NCBI GenBank assembly: GCA_022592445.1
Contig: JABYQR010000486.1
Coordinates: forward strand, 1-27,763
Direction: 5' to 3'
Origin: Cytidiella melzeri
Taxonomy: Eukaryota; Basidiomycota; Agaricomycetes; Polyporales; Irpicaceae
DNA length: 27,763 bases
This document shows positions 1-8,393 of this stretch, piece by piece. Position 1 is the stretch's first letter. Each line of letters starts with the position of its first letter. The notes beneath the pieces were generated by a model that was not told the DNA's origin, did not search any database, and saw nothing but the letters and a program-made list of their open reading frames with translations. The position numbers were made by a program, and so were the translations under genes.

Positions 1-200
1 AATGGTCTGTTTGTTGACAAAGAGGACACAGGAGTGTAATGAGTGTTAATTAAGTACATCACTCTAAGCTATAGCATTCACTCCAGGACAACGCCCAGAA
101 GGTCAAGAAGAGGAGAAAACGTCTTGCGCAATCTAGAGGTTACTTGAGCCTTGAAGCTGCCAAAAGTCAGCACTTGCACCAGCACGGGAAAGGTCTCTAA
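1..200 (+). CDS. 3' end of an unrecognised protein gene (partial, runs off left edge)
   Basis: Bases 1-33 read openly, followed by a possible 41-nt intron (34-74, gtgtaa...ctatag). A second exon (75-200) then ends in TAA at 198-200. The combined tail is about 52 residues, rich in Lys, Arg, Gln and His, with the stretches NGLFVDKEDTG, KKRRKRLAQSRGYLSLEAAK and HLHQHGKGL. The amino-acid composition and clean splice signals look like real coding sequence. The intron is short even for an Agaricomycete. I do not recognise the family. It could be a host gene or the end of a transposon gene, since repeats begin 44 bases downstream. The start lies outside the window. Confidence 0.4.
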
Positions 201-243
201 CAAGGAGAACTGTGAGGTGAGAGCTGTTGTGATATTTAGAAGC

Positions 244-636
244 ATTTACAATTCCTGAAGAATGAAGAAGAATTGTTCCAGTGTGCTCCAGCACATTGAT
301 GCTTTTTCAGATGTGACCCTCTTGTCCCCCAAAGTGTGAGAATTTGATGGGGGAATACATCTAGTAACAGTTTCAAGATGAGAGCAATGAATACAGTTGA
401 TGGCATCACACTGACTTTGTTAGCAGCCCTTTATAACTTTGTATCAGATCACTTTTGCAATCAAAATGCACTTTTTCATTTACAAAGACTGCATATGAGT
501 ACAGATCTGTACATGCTATATACCATTGGATAGCCCTATCTTGTGACAACATCCTGGTACAAAAATGCTGTCAATTGAAGTGGAATTGAGCAACTTATGG
601 CCAGTCTACTGAAAAAAAGTCACTCAGACTCAGACT
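244..636 (-). repeat. Repeat block R, copy 1 (inverted)
   Basis: This is the reverse complement of the blocks at about 2310-2712 and 7465-7860. Shared landmarks are the outer end TTACAATTCCTGAAGAATG, the near-palindrome GTGTGCTCCAGCACA, and the inner end with GGCCAGTCTACTG. It faces copy 3 as an arm of a ~7.6-kb inverted structure. No coding potential is seen. A short echo of the outer end (TACAATTCCTGAAGA) recurs at about 663. Confidence 0.8.
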
Positions 637-820
637 AGCGTTAGCAAGGCCGGCAAGCGGCAAGTACAATTCCTGAAGATTGAATGAAATATTAATTTTT
701 GAGCCAGATATGTAAGTAAACTTGGTGCATGTAGCAGCCTGAACAAGTAATTCTGTTGGGAATAGCTTCTTCAATGATTAATCTATAGTAATTTGGTGGT
801 TTGTCTCCACTGGAGCACAC

Positions 821-1365
821 AATTATTCATGAAAGAAGAGGGACTGTGTTGCATTGTTTGAAGTGCAACAATGGGTGTGAGTACAAAATTAAGACATGTA
901 CAAGTTTGTGGCGTAGAGCATGGAGATAAAGATTGTTTGACATGCGTCTTCTTCTTGATGGTGTTGAACTATGTCAAATATTCTAGATACAATTTGGTAA
1001 ACTGCAGGAGCAGGGTTGCAAGTGATTATGTTATTGATAGCAAATTGAATAAATCATCTAGCATAAAATAGTTCACTGCACCTGTGACTTTGTTACCAAA
1101 AGGAACCTGAGTAAACAACTCTGTTCCTGGTAAGGACCTTGCCAAGCCATCTGGTCATGGATATTGACTGTATTACGGGCATTTTCTATTGGTGACACCG
1201 TTGATAGGCAACTTGATCTGGGATAAAGTGACTGTACTACAAATGATAAGTTTGGTTGCAGGAAAACAAGCCATACATTGATGAGGGTAGTCACCAATGG
1301 TGGCAAGGGGCTTCATATATCTTATCATAAATCTTGTGCAGTGTTCACTGCTGATGACAGAGAAT
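821..1365 (+). repeat. Repeat block D, copy 1 (direct duplicate of 3317-3845)
   Basis: About 540 bases align nearly end to end with 3317-3845. Shared landmarks are TTGTTTGAAGTGCAACAA, AACTGCAGGAGCAGGGTT, GTGACTTTGTTACCAAAA and GTGCAGTGTTCACTGCTGAT. Short ORFs here are not preserved in the second copy, so the block is treated as non-coding repeat. Confidence 0.8.
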
Positions 1366-1398
1366 TGCTTGCTCAAGAACTGAAGGGCTTGATATCCT

Positions 1399-2130
1399 GT
1401 TGAGGTATGAACTGCCTCATCTCCATTGAAACTGCCACAGGCTGTGTTCTGATTGTAATTCCTGCTTATAGAGCCACTAGTGGTTGTGAAACTGTGTGAA
1501 AGAATCAAAGGCAGTGCTCTGTGGTGATGCAAATGTGTCCTGTTGATGTCTGAACTGCCTCAGTCCCACTAGAACTGCCTCATCTCCATTGAAACTGCCA
1601 CAGGCTGTGCTCTGATTGTAACTCCTCCTTAGAGAGCAACCAATGGTTGTGAAATTTTGTGGACCAATTGATTGCAGTGCTGGCTGCTGATGAAACCATG
1701 TCTAGCTGATGTCTGCATTGCCTCACCCCCATCAGAGCTGCCACAGGCTATGTTCTGATTGTAACTCCTGCTTATAGAGCAACTGGTGGTTGTGAAACTG
1801 TATGGAAGAATCAAAGGCAGTGCTCTATGGTGATGCAACCACGGCCTGTTGATGTCTGGACTGCCTCAGCCCCATCAGAACTGCCACAGGCTATGTTCTG
1901 ATTTTAACTTCTCCTTAGAGAGCAACTAATGGTTGTAAAACTTTGTGCAACAATCCAACGCAGTGCTTGCTGCTGATGCAACCATGTACTGTTGATGTCT
2001 GAACTGCCTCACCCCATTGGAACTGCCACAGGCTGTGTTCTGATTGTAACTCCTGCTTAGAGAGCAACTAACAGTTGTGAAACTTTGTGAAACAATCAGA
2101 TACAGTACTCACTACTAATGCAGCCACAAA
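1399..2130 (+). repeat. Tandem array, five units of ~142 bp
   Basis: Five diverged units begin near 1399, 1541, 1703, 1847 and 1990. Each contains the order TGTTGATGTCTGAACTGCC, AACTGCCACAGGCTGTG, TTCTGATTGTAACTCCTGC, GAGAGCAACTAATGGTTGTG and GCAGTGCTCACTGCTGATGC, with small changes. The second unit is ~20 bases longer because AACTGCCTCA is repeated inside it. No open frame follows the unit length. Confidence 0.8.
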
Positions 2131-2309
2131 TTTACATTGTCCAAGAATGTAGGGATTGAGATTTGGTAGTTAGCTTCCAAAGTACTGGTAGCTCTTGCTC
2201 AGAGCCAATACTATGTGTGGCATGTCTTCTAATTGTATTCCTTGTTTAGAGAGCAAGCAATGTCTGTAGACTGCTGCCCATGTACCTGACCAGATTTTGA
2301 CATCATGGC

Positions 2310-2712
2310 AAGAGTGCAGTTTGAATCTGAGTCTGAGTGACCTTTTTCAGTAGACTGGCCATAACTTGCTCAATTCCACTTCAATTGACAGGATGTTTGT
2401 ACCAAGATGTTGCTGCAAAATAGGGCTATCCAATGGTGTATAATATGTACAGATTTGTACCCATGTGCAGTCTGTAAAAATCAAAAACTGCATTTTGATT
2501 GCAAAAGTGATCTGATACAAAGTTATAAAGGGCTGATAACAAGGCCAGTGTGATGCCATCAGCTGTATTCATTGTTTTGTTATTGACACTGTTAATTTCT
2601 GTATTCTGCCATCAGATTCCCACACTTTGGGGGACAAAAAGGTCACATCTGAAAAGGCATCAATGTGCTGGAGCACACTGGAACAATTCTTCTTCATTCT
2701 TCAGGAATTGTA
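2310..2712 (+). repeat. Repeat block R, copy 2
   Basis: Same ~400-bp block as 7465-7860 and the inverted copy at 244-636. It begins near GAGTCTGAGTGACC and CAGTAGACTGGCC and ends at TTCTTCAGGAATTGTAA. It forms the spacer of a smaller palindrome whose arms are 2131-2310 (+) and 2725-2930 (-). Confidence 0.8.
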
Positions 2713-2724
2713 ACTCAAACTCCA

Positions 2725-3270
2725 CTCTTGCTGGCACATGATGTCAAATTCTGGTCAGGTACATTTACAGCAATCTACAGACGTTGTTTGCTCTCTAATC
2801 AAGCAACACAATCAGAAGACATGCCACAAATGTTATTGGCTCTGAGCAAGAATTACCAGTACTTTGGAAGCTAACAAAACATTCTTGACCCCTACATTCT
2901 TGGACAACGTGAATGTGTGGTTGCATGAGCAGTGAGTACTGCATCTGATTGTTCCACAATGTTTCACAACCACTAGTCTCTCTCTCAGCAGGAGTTACAA
3001 TCAGAACACAGCCTGTGGCAGTTCCAATGGGGATGAGGCAGTTCAGACATGAACAGGACGTGATTGCATCAGCAGCAAGTACTGCATTTAATTGAGGCAG
3101 TTCAAACATCAACAGGATGTGGTTGCATCAGCAGTGAGGGCTGCAACTGATTGTCCACACATTTCCACAAACATTAGTTGCTCTCTGAACAGGAGTTACC
3201 ATCAGAACACAGCCTGTCCCAGTTTGAATAAGGATGAGGCAGTTCAGACATCAACAGGACACATGTAACA
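2725..3270 (-). repeat. Inverted arm: reverse-oriented copy of the tandem units and adjacent block
   Basis: Bases 2725-2930 are the reverse complement of 2125-2330 (landmarks TGCTCTCTAATCAAGCAA, CCAGTACTTTGGAAGCTAAC, CATTCTTGGACAA). Bases 2935-3270 carry two to three reversed ~142-bp units (ACACAGCCTGTGGCAGTTCC, ATGAGGCAGTTCAGACAT). Together with 1399-2330 they form a large imperfect palindrome around 2330-2725. Confidence 0.75.
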
Positions 3271-3316
3271 TGTTCCAGAAGTTGACTCTAACAAGAGATC
3301 TCCAATCTCTTTGTTT

Positions 3317-3845
3317 TTAGAGCATGTGAATCATGGGACTGTGGTGTATTGTTTGAAGTGCAACAACAGGTGTGAGTACAGAATCAAAACAAGTTTGTGA
3401 AGTAGAGTGTAGAGATAAAGGGTGTTGATGCGCTTCGTAATGGTGTTGAACAACGTCAAATAATCTAGATACAATCTGGTTAAACTGCAGGAGCAGGGTT
3501 ACAAGTGATTATGTTACTGGTAGCAAATTAAATAAGTCATATAGCCCAAAATAGTTACTTGAGCCAGTGACTTTGTTACCAAAAAGAACCTCAGTAAACA
3601 ACTTTGTTCCTAGTAAGAACCTTGCCAAGTAATCTGGTCATGAATATTGACTGTAGTAAGGGCATTTGCTATTGGTGACACCTTTGATAAGCAACTTGAT
3701 CTGGGATAAAGTGACTGTACTACAATTGATAAGTTTGGTTGTGGGACAAGGAGCCATACATTGATAAAGGTAGTCACGAATGGTAGCAAGGGGCTTTATA
3801 TAACTTATCATTAATCTTGTGCAGTGTTCACTGCTGATTCCAAAA
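3317..3845 (+). repeat. Repeat block D, copy 2
   Basis: Direct duplicate of 821-1365 in the same orientation, with scattered substitutions and small indels. It is followed at 3935-4136 by one ~142-bp unit and part of the next block, so the order D, unit, flanking block, R is repeated from 821-2712 with fewer tandem units. Confidence 0.8.
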
Positions 3846-3934
3846 AATTACATGCTTCAAGAATGAAGGGCTTGAGGGTATTTCATTAGATCAATCCCCA
3901 GAACATGTGACATGTGTGCTGTTGATTTCTGAAC

Positions 3935-4136
3935 TACCTTATGCCCATTGGAACTGCCACAGGCTGTGTTTTGATTGTAACTCCTGCCTAGAGAGCAACT
4001 AATGGTTGTGAAACTTTGTGGAACAATCAGAGCTAGTGCTTACTGATGATGTAACTATAAATATACATTGTCCAAAAATGTAGGGGTTGATAATGTTGTG
4101 TTAGCTTCCAAAGTACTAGTAACTCTTGCTCAGAGC
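3935..4136 (+). repeat. Single ~142-bp unit plus truncated flanking block
   Basis: One copy of the tandem unit (GAACTGCCACAGGCTGTG at about 3950) is followed by the sequence seen at 2130-2210 (TAGCTTCCAAAGTACTAGTA, CTCTTGCTCAGAGC). The block is cut at 4136 by a transposon and resumes at 7344 with CGAGCTAATAATATGGTGGC. Confidence 0.7.
4129..4136. repeat. Left 8-bp flank of transposon (imperfect target duplication)
   Basis: CTCAGAGC here corresponds to CTCCGAGC at 7344-7351, seven of eight identical. An uninterrupted copy of the same locus is visible in the related block at about 2190-2215 (CTTGCTCAGAGCCAATACTA), which supports insertion at this point. Confidence 0.6.
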
Positions 4137-4389
4137 CAGGCTCCTACCCACCCTGCCTGGTGTCGTTGTTCAAATAGGTCTCAGGAAAGTTTGGATATGC
4201 TGAGTCTCAACTTAGTATAGCTGTGATAATGACCACCGCAATAACTTGTAGATTTAAAACTCAGATTGATATCACCAGTATAGATTTGATTCGGCGACAA
4301 GATTTCAGACACAGTTCTAACCTAAACACTTTGAAGACGACGTCAGGCAGGCTGGCAAACAATGTGGTGGGAATGCTTGGTCAACATTT
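4137..4389 (+). repeat. Left terminal inverted repeat of the transposon
   Basis: Matches the reverse complement of 7092-7343. Best conserved segments are GTTCAAATAGGTCTCA near the tip and GGCTGGCAAACAATGTGGTG near the inner end. Similarity stops after TTGGTCAACATTT. Confidence 0.8.
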
Positions 4390-4627
4390 CACACACTCCA
4401 TTTACGGTAATGGGTCACAGTCACAACATGTTCTGTCAAGGCATCACACGGCAGCTCTATCAATTACCGGAGCTCATCCTCATTGTTGACAACCTCACAA
4501 TGGATCTCCATCTCGTCGACTCTGTGGTTTTCTCACTGCGCAGGCACTCAATATGCAAGCTTGTCATCACTCTCCTTACCAACTCTTGTTATGAAGCTTA
4601 CCTTCAAAGGCACTTCTTTGTCAATGA

Positions 4628-6907
4628 ATGGCTGTCTCTCTTGACAACTCTTGCCACGCACGAAGAGCCACTCGTTTGGGTGTCAACTCAAGAATTTGCC
4701 CAAGGGTTAGTCACCAAAGAGCTCACGTCGGAGGTATCCAATTAGCTGAAAAGGAGAGTAGGTGGAATATCAGTGCTATTCATGCCCGTGCTGGACAGTT
4801 GAACAACTTCACCATTGATGGCATGTCGTGGCGCATGCAGGAACAAGCTCCCGTCCTTTCAACGCTGGTTGGTGCTCTTCTGGATAGTGACCCTACACAA
4901 ACTCTGCGCAAAGGACAGTTCTCGGAGAAGCAGATGCGGTGATACGCCCGGAAAGCACTGGACATGCAACAAGCTCAAACAAGGACCCCTTCTCATGAAC
5001 AAGCAGAGCTTCTTGTCACTCGAGAGCCCTTGCAAGACGTCTCGAGGATTGCGCAAGAGCTGGTTCTGAAGCTTGCTTCTCGAGTTGGTTCTACAGCTTG
5101 CGTATCGAGCTTGTCATACAGCTTGCGTCTCAAGCTGACTTGCTCCTTGCACCTTGTATCTCGCGCTTGTCTATAGCTCAGCTCTTTAGGCACTCAAGCT
5201 TGTGCTTTCTCGAGTTATGAGATGAGTTCTCGCGCGAGCTCTTGTCCATGTCTCTCGCAAGTTTGGGCAGCCTCAAGCACATTGGCACTTTCCCGTGCCA
5301 CCCTTGGTTTCCTTGCAGCCCCCTTGCTCTTCTCATGGATAGGAGAACCTCGAGCAGCCTCTCTCTCTCTTCATCAATCCCCTCAAACTTGTCACTACCA
5401 GGGTTTGTTTCCATTGCACTGCCTCCTTCTCCTGTGTGGCCTTGAGTCACCAAGCCTTTGTTTGATTGGATGCTTGTGGTTTAGCTGCACAAGAAGCAGT
5501 GTACTCCTTGTTCTTGGAACAGGTTTCATGTTTGCCCCTCATTTCATCTCACACTGCCCTCTCTCACTGCCTCACTCTCACATGGACCTTGAATTTGACA
5601 TGGACTTTTTGCAGTAGTATTTGTACACATTGTGTTTGTACCTTGAGTAGCTCAGAATACGACACCCCCTGTGTTTCCCCCCACAAGTTTGCCTCTGCAA
5701 GCCTTGCATCTCGCGTCTTGAGCCTCCTTGCGGTGTGTATATCTCATTTGCATTGCATTCTCAAGCCCTGTTGTGTTCTTCACTGTGTTCATTTTACTGC
5801 GTTATTTCACTGTGTTACGTTCCTCTTTCACTGCATCCTCCCTTCAAGCCATTGTTTACCTTCTCTTGGCCACTGCGATCATATTGTGTTCCTTTCTGCG
5901 CCTTGTGTTTTAAAGCCACATTTCTCTTTCACTCGGCAACTGCAATTTGCTGCGTTTTCTCCTTACTTCTCATCCCTCGCGACCTCTTTCCATTGTTTCA
6001 CTCAACCTTCAAGCTTTCCCCACCATTACCCTCTTGGGTTCTTTACCCCACGTCTTGTAAATCCCTCGGCGTGCATCACTGTTGTTTCTTGCACTTCTCT
6101 ACATACCCAATCCCCTCCTCTTGCCCCTAGTTGTAGTGCGGCTCCCACCTACCACTTGCACTCCTCACGCCTCATTGCTTTGCACTGCATCTCATTGCAT
6201 CTCATTGCCTCTTGCCGTGTTGCATCACCTCTTGTTTGTGTTCAGGTGCAGCCTAGGACTCTTTGAACCACTTGCATCTCATATTCACTCCACTCCTGTT
6301 ACTACTCACACACGTGATCACCTCTCTAGAGGTCTGGTGTGTTTGTGCCTGGTCCCTCAGTTTCCAGGGGGTGTGTTAGTGTTTCACCGGTCACCCGTCA
6401 ATCTGAATGCGGCAGAGGTGGATGTTACATGAGGTGAAGAAGACAAGTATTGGTGAGACGCAGACCTTGACATGCTGGGGCCAGATATGGACAACGCGGC
6501 ACTTCAGCATAGTGCTGAGAATGTCAATGGTAGAGAATTACGCCCAGACGCAGAGCAAAAGGTGGAGCGACTGAGAAAGAGGTGTTGCAGAGCCACAGAA
6601 CGCCGAGACACACTGCTACAAATTGTAAGCCACGATTTGCATCTGTGTATGGGATGAAACTCACATTCCTTACCTGTTTAGAGATGAGTGATTGTAATGT
6701 CCATACTTATGTTCAGTATCAAATCAAAAATGCAACACTCTTGCTGTGGCAATGGGCATGTTATCTCATTCAACATCTACACCTAAGCTCGTAGTTGAAG
6801 TCTTTGCCCACGCAGGACTATCTCTCTCCGTCATGACTGTTCACAAAATGGTCAGCTCTCTTTCCAAGTCAGCCAATGATGAGCTGTGCAAGTTGGTAAA
6901 GTCCAAG
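4628..6907 (+). pseudogene. Degraded DUF6589-like gene of the transposon
   Basis: Coding-like stretches occur in order. Bases 4628-4942 hold NNFTIDGMSWRMQEQAPVLS and then TLVGALLDSDP. Bases 6433-6625 hold an acidic stretch (EEDKYW) and RRDTLLQI. A possible intron runs 6626-6681 (gtaagc...ctgtttag), followed by QYQIKNATLLL. After a frame change at about 6745 comes MGMLSHSTSTPKLVVEVFAH and then AGLSLSVMTVHKMVSSLSKS. The order and spacing recall the N-terminal half of Agaricomycete DUF6589 proteins. That likeness is from memory, not a search. In-frame stops (TGA 4940, TGA 6454, TAG 6908), a frameshift and a 1.5-kb insert make it non-functional. The C-terminal half is absent. Confidence 0.5.
4943..6432 (+). 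mobile_element. 1.5-kb pyrimidine-rich insert within the broken gene
   Basis: The + strand is strongly C/T-biased from about 5000 to 6300. It has degenerate runs built on GCTTGCGTCTCGAGCTTG (5030-5240) and CATCTCATTGC-like words (6170-6240). The bias suppresses stop codons and creates a spurious 266-codon frame (5466-6266). The traces of the DUF6589-like gene lie directly on both sides (up to 4942 and from 6433), each next to GGTGA, which may be a 5-bp target duplication. Near its right end a purine run (CCAGGGGGTG) precedes TGTTAG, reminiscent of a retroelement 3' end, but no LTR pair was found. Origin unknown. Confidence 0.4.
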
Positions 6908-7091
6908 TAGCTTGAGTATCACCCATTCAAGTAGCAAGGAAGGATTTGTCACACTGAGCGAGTGCAATGATTTTCTTAAAGCAATGTTTAATCAAGTAAA
7001 CAAAAACGTGAAGTGCAACGTGTCATGCATGTGCTAGCATGGTCACTGTTGGGTGACCAGGAGTGACAAGAGCACAATCACACCAGCATTC

Positions 7092-7343
7092 AAAATGCTG
7101 ACCAAGCATTCCCACCACATTGTTTGCCAGCCTGCCTGCCGTTGTCTTCAGAATGTTTAGGTTAAATCTGAGTTGCATTTTGTTTGGAGTGGAAAATCTT
7201 GAGTGGTGAGATCAATCTGACATTGAATTTATCGGCACATTCCGGTGGCTGCGGTGGTCAAGCTATCATTACATTCAGCATTGAGCTATGCCCATTGAGA
7301 CCTATTTGAACGACAACACCAGGCAGCCTGGTTAGGAGCCTGG
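7092..7343 (-). repeat. Right terminal inverted repeat of the transposon
   Basis: Inverted partner of 4137-4389. The outer tip on the minus strand reads CCAGGCTCCTAACCAGGC. Confidence 0.8.
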
Positions 7344-7860
7344 CTCCGAGCTAATAATATGGTGGCATGTGTTTTGATTGTGTTCCTTTTTAAGAGAGCA
7401 AGCAATGTCTGTAGATTGCTGTCTATGTACCTAACTAGAATTTGACATCATGTGCTAGCAAGAGTGGAGTTTAAATCTAAGTCTGAGAGACTTTTTCTCA
7501 GTAGACTGGCCTTGAGTTGCTCAATTCCACTTTAATTGGCATGATTTTTGTACCAAGATGTTGCCACAAGCTAGGGCTATCCAACAGTGTATTATATGTA
7601 CCAATTTGTACCCATATGCAGTCTTTTAAATCAAAAAGTGCATTTTGATTGCAAAAGTGATCTGATACGAAGTTATACAGCCCTGATAACAAAGTCAGTG
7701 TGATGCCATCAACTGTATATATTAGTTTGAAATTGAAACTATTAATGTGTGTATTCTCCCACCAATTCCCACACTTTAGGGGACAAGAGGGTCACATCTA
7801 GAAAAGCATCAATGTGCTGGAGCACACTGGACCAATTCTTCCTCATTCTTCAGGAATTGT
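7344..7860 (+). repeat. Resumed repeat and block R, copy 3
   Basis: Continues the block interrupted at 4136 (GTGGCATGTGTTTTGATTG, AGAGAGCAAGCAATGTCTGT), then block R from about 7465 to GGAATTGTAA at 7860. Inverted relative to 244-636. Bases 7861-8026 between this and the tRNA promoter hold no gene that I can see. Confidence 0.75.
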
Positions 7861-8026
7861 AATGTACACTATGTATATTGAGTGTGAGTCTTGGAGGATG
7901 CTGTAGTCCTTGCTCATGCTTTTGGGACCATTGGCCAAGCCTTGGTGGCCATGGCCATAGCACCAGAAAATAGCGAATCAGAAGGCATGGCTCATTGTGT
8001 CTCTCTTTCATTTCGCGGTGGTACAA

Positions 8027-8033
8027 TATAAAA
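8027..8033 (+). promoter_or_regulatory. TATA-like element upstream of tRNA-Arg
   Basis: TATAAAA lies 19 bases before the first tRNA base. Upstream TATA-like boxes assist TFIIIB placement at tRNA genes in several fungi. The role here is inferred from position only. Confidence 0.4.
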
Positions 8034-8052
8034 TTTCTCCCACTTTTATCAA

Positions 8053-8134
8053 GGCCGCCTGGCGAAATGGCATCGCGTCTGACTACGACCATTAAGTAAT
8101 CAGGAGATTGCAGGTTCGACCCCTGCGGTGGTCA
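8053..8134 (+). tRNA. trnR-ACG: tRNA-Arg(ACG) with a 10-nt intron
   Basis: Decodes CGU (and CGC/CGA by A-to-I editing). The cloverleaf folds as acceptor GGCCGCC/GGTGGTC (8053-8059/8127-8133) with two G-U pairs and discriminator A8134, D-arm GCG/CGC, anticodon stem TCTGA/TCAGG, and T-arm GCAGG-TTCGACC-CCTGC. The anticodon loop CTACGAA carries ACG at 8085-8087. A 10-nt intron (8089-8098) follows position 37, the standard place for fungal nuclear tRNA introns. The mature length is 72 nt. The B box GGTTCGACC is intact, and a T-run near 8148 can serve as Pol III terminator. No CCA is encoded, as expected in eukaryotes. Confidence 0.93.
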
Positions 8135-8393
8135 AGGGATCTCCGTGTGTTTTGTCAAACTCGCATACATGTACAGCAGCTCTGCCAACACTTAGCTGCT
8201 GTTGTCCTGAACGTCGAATAGATATCCTATGTATGATGAAAGTGTTATGGAAAGCTGAATGTTGTGTTCGAAGTACTCCACATCGGTATCTTCATGCGGG
8301 AATGCGGCTCATATACACTGCGGTATCTTACTCAAAAGCAACATTTGAACGGGCCCCATAAAAAGTTCTGTTACATCAACACCGACAGCAACA

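Larger units (their letters stand above)
4137..7343 (+). mobile_element. 3.2-kb DNA transposon with ~252-bp terminal inverted repeats, degraded DUF6589-like gene inside
   Basis: The element begins CAGGCTCCTACCC and ends GGTTAGGAGCCTGG. The inverted arms continue imperfectly for about 252 bases, and the inner 40 bases of each arm (ending GGGAATGCTTGGTCA) are almost identical. It splits a repeat whose intact copy is present in the window, so both boundaries are well placed. Flanks CTCAGAGC/CTCCGAGC suggest an 8-bp target duplication, as made by hAT and KDZ-type elements. No intact transposase is present. The only coding traces resemble fungal DUF6589 proteins. Assignment to a known superfamily is open. 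Confidence 0.75.

Noticed and set aside
1399..3270. CRISPR-like or phage array
   Set aside because: Units are ~142 bp, diverged along their whole length and partly inverted; there is no short repeat/spacer pattern and the context is eukaryotic.
4223..4489. 88-codon frame in the left terminal inverted repeat
   Set aside because: Lies mostly inside the inverted repeat and has no counterpart frame in the right copy.
5466..6266. 266-codon open frame on +
   Set aside because: Cys/Ser/Leu/His-rich translation produced by C/T strand bias that removes stop codons; no domain, no ATG, lies in an insert.
6082..6432. LTR retrotransposon end near 6370-6426
   Set aside because: A purine tract and TGTTAG...GTTACA are suggestive, but no matching LTR was found at the other side of the insert.
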